In this document: piece after piece, positions 1 to 6,374 of the stretch
How positions within the stretch are numbered: the first letter of the stretch is position 1
How the letters are laid out: every line of letters starts with the position of its first letter
Source: a virus
IMG/VR virus record: IMGVR_UViG_3300037635_001390
Span: 1 to 21,265 of that record
Length of the DNA stretch: 21,265 bases
Reading direction: 5' to 3' (one strand)
Position numbers and translations under genes: made by a program
Notes under the pieces: model-generated
Seen by the model: the letters and a program-made list of their open reading frames with translations, nothing else
Databases searched by the model: none
Told to the model about the DNA's origin: nothing

Positions 1-214
1 CTAACTTGAAATGTTTCTGGATAGACGTGGCAATCTTTTTGCCTGCTTCGATATATTCTGGTTGTGCAACGAGAGACTGGTATACCTTATCAGATATACC
101 AGCATCACTAGGATTCAGTTCCTGTCCTGTGATTTCGTGCCAACCAATTACAATAGCAGCCTCAAAGTCCTCTGCCTTAATAGATTCGGTGAGGTGTTGT
201 TTAAAGGATTTCAT
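1..214 (-). CDS. Unknown phage protein, N-terminal part only (cut by window edge)
   Basis: An open frame runs from an ATG at 214 off the left edge, giving 71 residues beginning MKSFKQHLTES and continuing through GWHEITGQELNPSD and AGISDKVYQSL. I do not recognise the family. The opening MK(S/T)FK..(L/I)TE is, from memory, a common start for proteins of marine T4-like phages. The frame extends upstream to another ATG at 256, which overlaps the gp41 stop as TAATG and would add 14 residues. I prefer 214 because a GATAAATA late-promoter-like octamer lies at 248-255, which would place the upstream ATG outside a late transcript. The preference is weak, since the upstream ATG has a GAAGG sequence 9 nt before it. 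It is the gene immediately downstream of gp41. It is certainly coding-like; the function is unknown. Confidence 0.6.
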   Translation of the reverse strand, partial: MKSFKQHLTESIKAEDFEAAIVIGWHEITGQELNPSDAGISDKVYQSLVAQPEYIEAGKKIATSIQKHFKL

Positions 215-247
215 CTTTTCACTCGTTTTAGGTGTTTCTGTAATCCT

Positions 248-255
248 ATTTATCA
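248..255 (-). promoter_or_regulatory. Candidate T4-type late promoter (GATAAATA)
   Basis: The minus strand reads GATAAATA here, one base from the T4 late -10 octamer TATAAATA and fitting the looser NATAAATA form reported for cyanophages. It ends 33 nt before the ATG at 214, a workable distance for a late promoter with a short leader. It lies at the very end of gp41. The same octamer also occurs inside genes elsewhere (around 7741, 11481 and 21192), as expected in AT-rich DNA, so this is only a candidate. Confidence 0.3.
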
Positions 256-1674
256 TTATTGAAGGCCTTCAGTCATACTGAAAATGTCCTTCTTCTTGGT
301 TGTACCAATAGAAGTTTTATCAAATAGGGGAGTGTCATCAGGCTTGTTTCCATTTACTTTATCGTCACTTGACTGACCGATATTGTCCTGTGCACTCTCT
401 TCTAAATCATATATCTTCATCTTGGATCTGTCAACCCCTACAAGGAACTTTCTGTAATAACCAAGATCTCCCCAACGATTTTTGAGTTGTTTGATCATAA
501 TCTGACCAAGATCATCCAGTTCTTCTGTCGTAACTAGACCAAAGATTGCGTCTGCTGTGTGTGTTATCCCCATACTTTCGCTAGTATTAGTAAGGTCAAC
601 GTCACTATTCCCATAACCATCACGATTGAATTGAGACGAAGTAACCACAGCACAATTAAATTCCATCGCAAGACCACGTACCTCTTCTGCTATAGATTTC
701 ACCAATGTGTATGAATTGGCTGCGGCTGCGCCACGAACACGTGCAGATGAACAGATGTTGAGGTAATCAACAAATATGATATCTGGTTGAAAATTCTTTT
801 TCATACGAAGTTCGTTTAACAGATGTCGCATATGTCCAACGTGTGCAGAACCAGTTGGGTATTCTTTAATGACCAACTTGCCTGGCGTCTTAGACTTGTA
901 CCTGTTCATACGTTTCTCGAACACATCACGTGGAGTGATTGATATCTCATCAATAGTCACGTCCATGATGTTTGCATCAATACGTCTACCAATCTCTTCT
1001 TCTGCCATCTCCATAGTGATGTACAGAACATTCTTACCGTACATGAGATGGTTCGCAGCCATGTGACATTTGATCAATGACTTACCACCACCAGTCGTGG
1101 CGAGTAGTACAGTCATAGACTTACGAGGCAGACCACCTTTGGTAATCTTATTAAGGATGTCAATATCAAAGGGGATGCGTTCTTCTTTACGGTGATAGAA
1201 TTCATATCTACCTTCAAAGTCTTCTAGGAAGTCGTGTCCAACACTGGTGTCGAAACTAATCCCAAGAGAGTCTGAAAGAAGTTTGGGGATGGAACCCTTT
1301 TCGAGTCCACCCCCTTCACCCTCAAGAATCTGAATTGATTGCCGTATAGAATTATACAGATCACGGTCTTGGCAGAACTTTTCAGTTTCATCAACCAAGA
1401 ACTTGTTATCTGTTTCCTCATCACGTGCAAAAGTATTGACCACAGACATCACTTGTGAGTAACTGTCTTCGTTGAAGTCTTTTCTTTTGTCTAGTGTGAG
1501 TTTAAGAGCTTCCAAGGAAGGTTGCTCTTTGTACTTCTCAACGTAGTCTGCGAAGGTGTCAAACACCTTGCGCAGATTTGAGTCTTCAAAGTAATCTGGT
1601 TTCAGATAAGGATATACCTTTCGGTAGTATTCCTCATTAAGAATCAGGTTCGTCAGTATCGTTGTTTCTATCAT
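256..1674 (-). CDS. gp41: Replicative DNA helicase, T4 gp41-like (DnaB family)
   Basis: This is the hexameric 5'-3' helicase of the phage replisome, which works with the gp61 primase and is loaded by gp59. The N-terminal part follows T4 gp41 (MIETTILTNLILNEEYYRKV, then a VGHDFLEDFEGR stretch near 145-156). The RecA-like core follows with Walker A ATTGGGKS at residues 192-199, a YITMEMAEEEIGRRIDAN segment near 218-235 that is almost identical in T4, and Walker B IIFVDY at 299-304. The length of 472 aa is close to T4 gp41 (about 475). The tail after about residue 425 is polar and probably disordered. The ATG at 1674 lies inside uvsX, giving a 38-nt overlap. The match of the N-terminus to T4 supports this start rather than a later one. 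No gp61 primase gene is in the window. Confidence 0.95.
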   Translation of the reverse strand: MIETTILTNLILNEEYYRKVYPYLKPDYFEDSNLRKVFDTFADYVEKYKEQPSLEALKLTLDKRKDFNEDSYSQVMSVVNTFARDEETDNKFLVDETEKFCQDRDLYNSIRQSIQILEGEGGGLEKGSIPKLLSDSLGISFDTSVGHDFLEDFEGRYEFYHRKEERIPFDIDILNKITKGGLPRKSMTVLLATTGGGKSLIKCHMAANHLMYGKNVLYITMEMAEEEIGRRIDANIMDVTIDEISITPRDVFEKRMNRYKSKTPGKLVIKEYPTGSAHVGHMRHLLNELRMKKNFQPDIIFVDYLNICSSARVRGAAAANSYTLVKSIAEEVRGLAMEFNCAVVTSSQFNRDGYGNSDVDLTNTSESMGITHTADAIFGLVTTEELDDLGQIMIKQLKNRWGDLGYYRKFLVGVDRSKMKIYDLEESAQDNIGQSSDDKVNGNKPDDTPLFDKTSIGTTKKKDIFSMTEGLQ

Positions 1675-2698
1675 CTTCAGCCTGTGCCATGTTTAATTTA
1701 AACTTGCGCTCAATATACACGTTAAAGTCATCGTTGGCAACCAATTTCTCAAAGAATGCGTCATCTTGTTCGATATCTTTCAAACGTCGACGTGGTTCGA
1801 TAACTTCACCGCTATCCATATCTACGAGATTATACCATCCCTGTGTAGATTTGGCAATGAACCCTGCGTCCAGTGCGAGGTCAAATAATGATGACCACTT
1901 CTGAATACCTGACTCATAGAGAACTGTGAATGGAAGTTTGGACTTCTCTTTCACGAAGCGTGACTTTTCGATGTTGATAGTAAACTTAAACCCTGCGAGA
2001 TCTGTACCATCCTTCTCTTGCGATTTAGAGATGATAAAGATTTGGTTTGCGGAGTAATAGATACCAGTTCCACCAGATACAATCGCCTTAGGAAACATTC
2101 CGATTTCCTGATAGACGTGGTTGATTGCAAGACAAGGGATGTCTTTTGCAGTCAACTTAGGTGTAATAATGCGGAAGAGAGACTTCAACGCTTTCGCACG
2201 AGACATGTCGGCAACTGCCTTCTCGTTCTTAGCGTCTTCGACTTCTTTCTTAGATGCAAGATTACCAACAGAGTCAATCATGACGAATACACGATCACCT
2301 TTGTCTACTTCGTCCAACCTCTTAGTGATGTCGAACTTTAGTTGTTCAACATCTTCTACAGGAATATGTATAACACGGTTGGTGTCGATGTTGTAACTTT
2401 CTAGATATTCTGGTGTAATACCATACTCAGAGTCGTACAATAATGCCACGCCTTCTTCGTACTTATCTAGATATGCCTTCATGCAGTACAGAGACAGCAA
2501 AGTCTTAAATGACTTTGACTGCCCTGCAACTACAGTTAGGCCGGGGATTAATCCCCCCTTCAATGATCCACTAAATGCAATGTTAACGATGGGAAGTTCC
2601 GTTTGAATGGGATCCTTCGCCTCGAAAAACTTTGACTTAGAAAGAATTGAAGAAGTCTTCACTGCTCCTGATTTGAGCATTTTATCTAATAGACTCAC
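1637..2698 (-). CDS. uvsX: UvsX, RecA-like recombinase
   Basis: This is the strand-exchange ATPase of T4-like phages. It replaces gp32 on single-stranded DNA and drives recombination-dependent replication and repair. Walker A is GQSKSFKT at residues 59-66 and Walker B is VFVMIDS at 137-143, followed by GNLASKKE as in RecA/UvsX proteins. At 353 aa it is a little shorter than T4 UvsX (about 390). The start is a GTG at 2698, preceded by an AAGGAG Shine-Dalgarno sequence 7 nt upstream and one base after the stop of the preceding gene. The acidic C-terminal tail (AEDDRNNDTDEPDS) is encoded in the 38 nt shared with gp41. No UvsY is visible in the window. Confidence 0.95.
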   Translation of the reverse strand: MSLLDKMLKSGAVKTSSILSKSKFFEAKDPIQTELPIVNIAFSGSLKGGLIPGLTVVAGQSKSFKTLLSLYCMKAYLDKYEEGVALLYDSEYGITPEYLESYNIDTNRVIHIPVEDVEQLKFDITKRLDEVDKGDRVFVMIDSVGNLASKKEVEDAKNEKAVADMSRAKALKSLFRIITPKLTAKDIPCLAINHVYQEIGMFPKAIVSGGTGIYYSANQIFIISKSQEKDGTDLAGFKFTINIEKSRFVKEKSKLPFTVLYESGIQKWSSLFDLALDAGFIAKSTQGWYNLVDMDSGEVIEPRRRLKDIEQDDAFFEKLVANDDFNVYIERKFKLNMAQAEDDRNNDTDEPDS

Positions 2699-2699
2699 C

Positions 2700-3014
2700 T
2701 TAATCTCCTTCAGCGATAGCCTTTAACTTTTGTTTGTAGTTGTCGATCTTGTCAACACGGTCAGGCCAGAAAATTGTACTCTTCTCTGGTGATTTACATA
2801 GATTGTCAAGGAAGGGAACAACTGAGTTAAACAGTTTATCCAGTCTTGCTTCTAAGCTAATCTTCTCATTCATGAGATTACTGAGTTGTGTTTCAAGTTC
2901 TTCAGCAGTGCCCTCAGCGGACGCTGCTTTTTCTTTTACCTCTTCGATTTCATCATCAATAAAGCTGAATCCAAAATCGAAATCGATAATATCAGAAGTT
3001 TGTTTACTACTCAT
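2700..3014 (-). CDS. Small conserved-looking phage protein between gp32 and uvsX, coiled coil
   Basis: This protein of 104 aa is acidic at the N-terminus (IIDFDFGFSFIDDE) and has a helical heptad-rich middle (about residues 20-65, predicted coiled coil). Its C-terminal part contains the phrase SPEKSTIFWPDRVDKID. From memory, small proteins with the same FGFSF opening and a WP-[ND]-R phrase lie between gp32 and uvsX in marine T4-like phages, where they are normally annotated as hypothetical. An AAGGA Shine-Dalgarno sequence overlaps the gp32 stop codon, so it is probably translated with gp32. A role at the gp32/UvsX filament is a guess from position only. I considered gp33 and reject it because a better gp33 candidate exists at 5271-5525. 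Confidence 0.75.
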   Translation of the reverse strand: MSSKQTSDIIDFDFGFSFIDDEIEEVKEKAASAEGTAEELETQLSNLMNEKISLEARLDKLFNSVVPFLDNLCKSPEKSTIFWPDRVDKIDNYKQKLKAIAEGD

Positions 3015-3020
3015 ACCGTC

Positions 3021-3965
3021 TTATCCTTTAGCGAGTTCCTTGAAGATTGAAAGATCATCATCATCGTCATCAACATTCATTGAACTAGGAGCGGTATCAA
3101 AAGGGATATCGTCCGCCATCGTAGGTGATGGAGTAGGAGCGGATGAAGGCATTGATGCCCCAAGATTCAGTCCATCGTCTTCATCATCATATGCACTAGG
3201 TGCAGTTGGGCCAGCGTCATCCAATGCGAGGACACGGTACAACTTTTCCTTCAACTCAGAATATGATTTGAAGTTTGACGGATCCAGAAGGTCTTGCAAC
3301 TTGTGTTGCTTTTGCCATACTGATTCGATTTCTGCATCATCTTCGAATAGTGCTGATGGCGCATCAAACTCTGACTTGTCATAGTTTGGGTAACCTTCGA
3401 ACTTACGAATCTTCAGACGGAAGTTTGCACCTTCCCAGAAGTCGAATGGGTTTACTGGAGTCTCGTCCTCAAACTGAGGGTTCATCAGATCGTTGAGTTT
3501 ATCAAAGATCTTCTTACCGTACTGATACATGAAGACTTGACCTTCGTTCTCAGGATTCGCTGAATCCTTGATCACCAAGATGTTCGACACATACTTCAGT
3601 CGACGTTTCTGTTTACGTGCGAGTTCCTTGTCGGACTCCACACCAGAGTTCCACAGTTTTGAGTTATACTCTGATACTGGATCGTCTTGATTCAGTGTAG
3701 TCAGAGAGTTTTCGATATACCACTGACCTGTTGGCCCTTGGAAACCATGATCCCAGATACGTACAAACGGCACTTCTTCCCCTTGGGTTGGTGCCAAGAA
3801 ACGAATGATTGCAAACCCATTACCCGCTTTGTCACGAGTTGGTTTCCAAAACTTCCCTTCATTGGGATCTGCATATGATTTTGTGGTGATTTTGTCAAGT
3901 TGAGCATTCAACTTGTCTAATGACTTAGAACGGTTCTTCTTGAGTGCGTTAAAGTCTGATGCCAT
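3021..3965 (-). CDS. gp32: gp32, single-stranded DNA-binding protein
   Basis: This protein coats single-stranded DNA during replication, recombination and repair and organises the phage replisome. The basic N-terminus (ALKKNRSKSLDKL, residues 7-19) corresponds to the T4 region for cooperative self-binding. The OB-fold core follows, with GWY-like GQWYIENSL, KQKRRLKYVSNI and NPFDFWEGANFRLKIR. The C-terminus is long, acidic and low-complexity, ending near DDDDDDLSIFKELAKG, which is the partner-binding tail. At 314 aa it matches T4 (301). The protein has no cysteine at all, so the T4-type zinc site (one His, three Cys) cannot form. The ATG at 3965 follows a strong TAAAGGAGAA, with a tandem-repeat leader upstream. 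Confidence 0.95.
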   Translation of the reverse strand: MASDFNALKKNRSKSLDKLNAQLDKITTKSYADPNEGKFWKPTRDKAGNGFAIIRFLAPTQGEEVPFVRIWDHGFQGPTGQWYIENSLTTLNQDDPVSEYNSKLWNSGVESDKELARKQKRRLKYVSNILVIKDSANPENEGQVFMYQYGKKIFDKLNDLMNPQFEDETPVNPFDFWEGANFRLKIRKFEGYPNYDKSEFDAPSALFEDDAEIESVWQKQHKLQDLLDPSNFKSYSELKEKLYRVLALDDAGPTAPSAYDDEDDGLNLGASMPSSAPTPSPTMADDIPFDTAPSSMNVDDDDDDLSIFKELAKG

Positions 3966-3971
3966 AATTAT

Positions 3972-3979
3972 TCTCCTTT
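3972..3979 (-). promoter_or_regulatory. Strong Shine-Dalgarno sequence of gp32
   Basis: The minus strand reads TAAAGGAGAA followed by TAATT and the ATG of gp32. The GGAG core is 7 nt from the start codon, and it is among the best ribosome-binding sites in the window. This fits the large amounts of gp32 that T4-like phages make. Confidence 0.75.
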
Positions 3980-3980
3980 A

Positions 3981-4010
3981 TAGCGTTGTATTACGTTGTA
4001 TTTGCGTTGT
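3981..4010 (-). repeat. Three tandem 10-11 nt repeats in the gp32 leader, candidate operator
   Basis: In the mRNA sense the leader contains three copies of ACAACG followed by an AT-rich trinucleotide, at plus-strand positions 4005-4010, 3994-3999 and 3984-3989. The steps are 11 and 10 nt. The run begins right after the gp59 stop codon (4012-4014) and ends at the Shine-Dalgarno sequence of gp32. In T4, gp32 represses its own translation by binding cooperatively to its leader, with a pseudoknot and an unstructured AU-rich run before the start. A repeated, weakly structured leader in the same place may do the same job. That function is inference; the repeat itself is plain in the sequence. I see no convincing hairpin here. 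Confidence 0.55.
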
Positions 4011-4011
4011 G

Positions 4012-4608
4012 TTATATGTCAAAGTGATCCTTGACCATAGTCTTGAATCGTTTCACATCCAACATCAAGAAGGGAAAGTACTTTCTTGATTGTTGTATTA
4101 TATCAGAAGCCACGTATTTGTCAAGCAAATTCTGCTCCCAATAATCAAAAATATTTGCGACATGGGTCAATATGGTAAACGTCTCCAAGGAGATCTTCTG
4201 TTGCAAACGCAACGTCAAAATCAAAGGGTGTTGTCCACCATGCGATATGAAATTTGTCTTCCAGTCGTCGTCTAAATTTTTGAGTTCAGACTTGAAGGTA
4301 TAGCCAAGCGCATCTATCTTTTTCTTCCAGTCAAAGTAAATGTAGTCATCCTCGACAACGTCTCGTATCCAAGTGTTTGGATTCTTGATCATGTGTGCGA
4401 GAAGGACGTTCTCATAGTCATCATTCTTTGACAGTTTTGCAAAATAATATGCATCCGTTCGCTTCTTAAAAGAGTCAAACGATGCACTTACTCTACCATT
4501 ATATTTATGATAATCGTACTTTGGTGAAGTGAAATGTCTCTTCATTGCAAGGTATGTTACGTATACCTTATACGACTCGTCGTTTATATATTTTGGTAAT
4601 TCGATCAT
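4012..4608 (-). CDS. gp59: gp59, helicase loader
   Basis: This protein loads the gp41 helicase onto gp32-coated forked DNA. Several stretches follow T4 gp59 closely: SYKVYVTYLAMKRH, then KYDYHKYNGRVS, then KKRTDAYYFAKLSKN, and later ISLETFTIL matching the T4 ISFETFILL. From the ATG at 4608 it is 198 aa, against 217 in T4. Longer in-frame starts exist (4623, 4626 and up to 4683), but those extensions lie deeper inside the preceding gene and have no counterpart in T4, whose gp59 opens MIKL as this one opens MIEL. The first 41 nt overlap the PP-loop gene. It sits directly upstream of gp32, as in T4. Confidence 0.88.
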   Translation of the reverse strand: MIELPKYINDESYKVYVTYLAMKRHFTSPKYDYHKYNGRVSASFDSFKKRTDAYYFAKLSKNDDYENVLLAHMIKNPNTWIRDVVEDDYIYFDWKKKIDALGYTFKSELKNLDDDWKTNFISHGGQHPLILTLRLQQKISLETFTILTHVANIFDYWEQNLLDKYVASDIIQQSRKYFPFLMLDVKRFKTMVKDHFDI

Positions 4609-5269
4609 TTTTAATTCCACCATCATACATTCCAAAAGCCCACTTCTTTTCCTTGCACCAGAAACATTGTTTGCATGGTTCATCCCATGGCGAAATGCAA
4701 GATACAGTTAGTGGGAATAGGTCTTTCATCAAGTCATATTCTTCATACAAACTTGCAACCCATTTTTTATCACGTCGAGCGAAAGGTCTCCGAACCTTTG
4801 CTTTCTTATTATCTCTACGTGGTTCTTGTTGATTATGGAGTTGGATTGGAGGGTTCTTTGTCACAAAATTAAGTGCGACTTGTATTGTCCCATCTGCACG
4901 TAACCCATCTTCAACTGGTTGGTGATATTTTGCCTTAGTCTCCCAGTCCTCTTTTTCATAATCAAAACAATACATATCGTGAAGTAGATGAGACTTTTCT
5001 GGTTGTCTTTTCCTTATCACCTTTATGATGTCTTCAGTTGCACCCTCAGAAAGTTTTGTTTGACCATCTCTCCATCTACGAATGTCCATACCATGCAAAG
5101 GCAAGATAGTTGTATTCGTATTATACATCTGAAGTAAATACAAACCCAACGCTGAGTCTGCACCACCACTCAACCATATACCAATATGGTCATAGTTGTC
5201 AAGTACTGTTTTAATATTTTCAATAGGATCTTCTGATGATCGAAGTCCTAGAGGTTCCAAGTTGGCCAT
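4568..5269 (-). CDS. PP-loop ATP-pyrophosphatase, QueC-like
   Basis: The PP-loop motif SGGADS is at residues 34-39, the site that binds ATP and releases pyrophosphate in QueC, GMP synthetase, tRNA thiolases and related enzymes. Near the C-terminus there are four cysteines spaced C-x7-C-x2-C-x2-C (residues 191, 199, 202 and 205), the layout of the zinc site in QueC (7-cyano-7-deazaguanine synthase). The length of 233 aa fits QueC. A role in deazaguanine chemistry is possible, but no queD, queE, folE or transglycosylase (dpdA) gene is visible here, so the substrate is open. The gene is inserted between gp33 and gp59, which are adjacent in T4. I use the ATG at 5269; a GTG at 5278, which would overlap the gp33 stop, is the alternative. 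Neither has a clear Shine-Dalgarno sequence. Confidence 0.75.
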   Translation of the reverse strand: MANLEPLGLRSSEDPIENIKTVLDNYDHIGIWLSGGADSALGLYLLQMYNTNTTILPLHGMDIRRWRDGQTKLSEGATEDIIKVIRKRQPEKSHLLHDMYCFDYEKEDWETKAKYHQPVEDGLRADGTIQVALNFVTKNPPIQLHNQQEPRRDNKKAKVRRPFARRDKKWVASLYEEYDLMKDLFPLTVSCISPWDEPCKQCFWCKEKKWAFGMYDGGIKNDRITKIYKRRVV

Positions 5270-5270
5270 A

Positions 5271-5525
5271 TCAATCACATAATGTTGTTACATCAAGCTG
5301 TTCTTCTTCGGGTTTCTTTACCATTCTAAGTTCAGTTGCCTCTCTGCGAATCTTTTCCTTCAGAATAGAGGACTTTTTAATCACATCAGCCACAGATTCT
5401 ATTTCCAGATTGTTCTTTTCTGCGTAAGTAATCAATGCGTCAATGTATGGTACGCCTCTTGCGATTTGTTCTGCAATAGCGTGATGTATTTTTTCTGGTG
5501 TTAGTGACACCACAGTTGTATTCAT
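5271..5525 (-). CDS. gp33: gp33, late-transcription coactivator
   Basis: The protein is 84 aa (T4 gp33 is 112). The pattern PEKIHHAIAEQIARGVPYID, then a helix with NNLEIESVADVIKK, then LKEKIRREATELRMVKK, matches what I remember of the late-transcription coactivator of marine T4-like phages. Proteins of this family link the sliding clamp to RNA polymerase and allow late-promoter transcription. Position supports the call: T4 has the transcription order 33-59-32, and here the order is the same with one gene inserted. The ATG at 5525 overlaps the stop of the 36-residue gene as ATGA, and GAGGAAG lies upstream. No gp55 late sigma factor gene is in the window. Confidence 0.8.
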   Translation of the reverse strand: MNTTVVSLTPEKIHHAIAEQIARGVPYIDALITYAEKNNLEIESVADVIKKSSILKEKIRREATELRMVKKPEEEQLDVTTLCD

Positions 5526-5632
5526 TTGCCTGTATCTTCCTCTTCATAGATGAATGTTTCTGGTTCCTCATCTTTATCCCATCTTGCGAAAAAAATTCGG
5601 ATTTTATATTTTAATCTTCTTAAGAAACTCAT
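5522..5632 (-). CDS. Small protein of 36 residues between an SGNH gene and gp33
   Basis: An ATG at 5632 opens a 36-codon frame that starts MSFLRRLKYKIRIFFARW and ends with a TGA overlapping the gp33 start as ATGA. A GAGGT Shine-Dalgarno sequence lies 8 nt before the ATG. The first 29 nt overlap the end of the SGNH gene, and the rest fills a stretch that would otherwise be the largest gap in the window. The N-terminal half is basic and hydrophobic, and the C-terminal half is strongly acidic (WDKDEEPETFIYEEEDTGK). Such charge-split microproteins occur in marine T4-like phages, but I cannot name this one. The two-sided overlap, the Shine-Dalgarno sequence and the composition support a real gene. 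Confidence 0.7.
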   Translation of the reverse strand: MSFLRRLKYKIRIFFARWDKDEEPETFIYEEEDTGK

Positions 5633-6374
5633 TTGCGATTACCTCATGTCCTTTTGTATTGGGGTGACTATCTTCTTCTGAGATACGATGTATCGGATTT
5701 CGATCTTTATCCTTCAACAATTCTTCCATCGTAAAACCACCCGCTTCTTCTAACCACGGCCACCCGATAAATTTTTCTTTATACTTTTTCTTATCGAACT
5801 CATTAAAGTAGGAGTTTCTAATCCACTCTTTCATGAATCTTTTATATCGTTTAACCTCATCAACGTTCTTGCTTTGAACCTTATAATGAGTGTGAGGCCA
5901 TATTTTTATAGCCGTACCAAAGTATATCGGTATGTTCCTATGAGTTGCAATGTCATTAAGAATAAACATATTTCTAAAGAACTCGTCAATAACATTTAAA
6001 TCTTCCTCATCGTGTATAAGTCTCCTTACCATCGTGGCCGCAAACTTTTGAGTTAACGATGACCACCTTTCTATATTCTGTATATTACCAAAAAATAGAT
6101 TGAATGGCAAGAGGTGTTCGAAGTTCCATAGATCAATTCTGCCTTGGTTCGACCACAAGACACAGATCAAATCGGGATTCTCTCTGTGGATACCATTGAT
6201 TGCCTGTTTCATAATACTGTTGTTACCAGAACCAGATATGCCCATGTTAATGGTTTCGTACCCCAAGGACTCACCAAGAAGTGTCGGCCATGTCTTTATA
6301 CCATGTTCGTCGTTAACTGGAGTGTTGTAGTTCTGATCTGTCCAACTGCATCCTACTGCAAGAAGTTTAGGCAT
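5604..6374 (-). CDS. SGNH/GDSL-type hydrolase-like protein, copy 1
   Basis: The SGNH blocks are visible. Block I is GCSWTD at residues 8-13 with Ser10 as the candidate nucleophile, a Gly/Asn block is NMGISGSGNN at 43-52, and the last block is EDSHPNTKGH at 234-243 with His237. SGNH enzymes cleave or transfer acyl esters on lipids, glycans or proteins. The length of 256 aa is usual. There is no signal peptide, so it should act in the cytoplasm or as part of the virion. It is a clear paralogue of the next gene (shared opening, VLWS(N/E)Q, GWP and the HPNTKGHE(V/M)IA ending). The ATG at 6374 overlaps the upstream gene by 8 nt. Modification of a phage-encoded glycan or lipid is plausible from the neighbours but not shown. 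Confidence 0.75.
   Translation of the reverse strand: MPKLLAVGCSWTDQNYNTPVNDEHGIKTWPTLLGESLGYETINMGISGSGNNSIMKQAINGIHRENPDLICVLWSNQGRIDLWNFEHLLPFNLFFGNIQNIERWSSLTQKFAATMVRRLIHDEEDLNVIDEFFRNMFILNDIATHRNIPIYFGTAIKIWPHTHYKVQSKNVDEVKRYKRFMKEWIRNSYFNEFDKKKYKEKFIGWPWLEEAGGFTMEELLKDKDRNPIHRISEEDSHPNTKGHEVIANEFLKKIKI

Noticed and set aside
2700-3014. Calling the 104-residue protein gp33
   Set aside because: The 84-residue protein at 5271-5525 fits the late coactivator pattern and the T4 order 33-59-32 better.
3055-3075. Trinucleotide run (catcatcatcat-like) that could be a microsatellite
   Set aside because: It simply encodes the Asp-rich acidic tail of gp32, which the family requires.
2740-3384. 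Plus-strand open frame of 214 codons, the longest on that strand
   Set aside because: It is antisense to gp32 and the small protein after it. The translation is a Ser-rich low-complexity product of the antisense of acidic codons, with no family resemblance and no Shine-Dalgarno sequence.
4568-5269. Calling the PP-loop protein a PAPS reductase, perhaps linked to the sulfotransferase
   Set aside because: The motif is SGGADS with a C-terminal four-Cys zinc-type site, which fits QueC better than CysH. No CysH C-terminal signature is seen.
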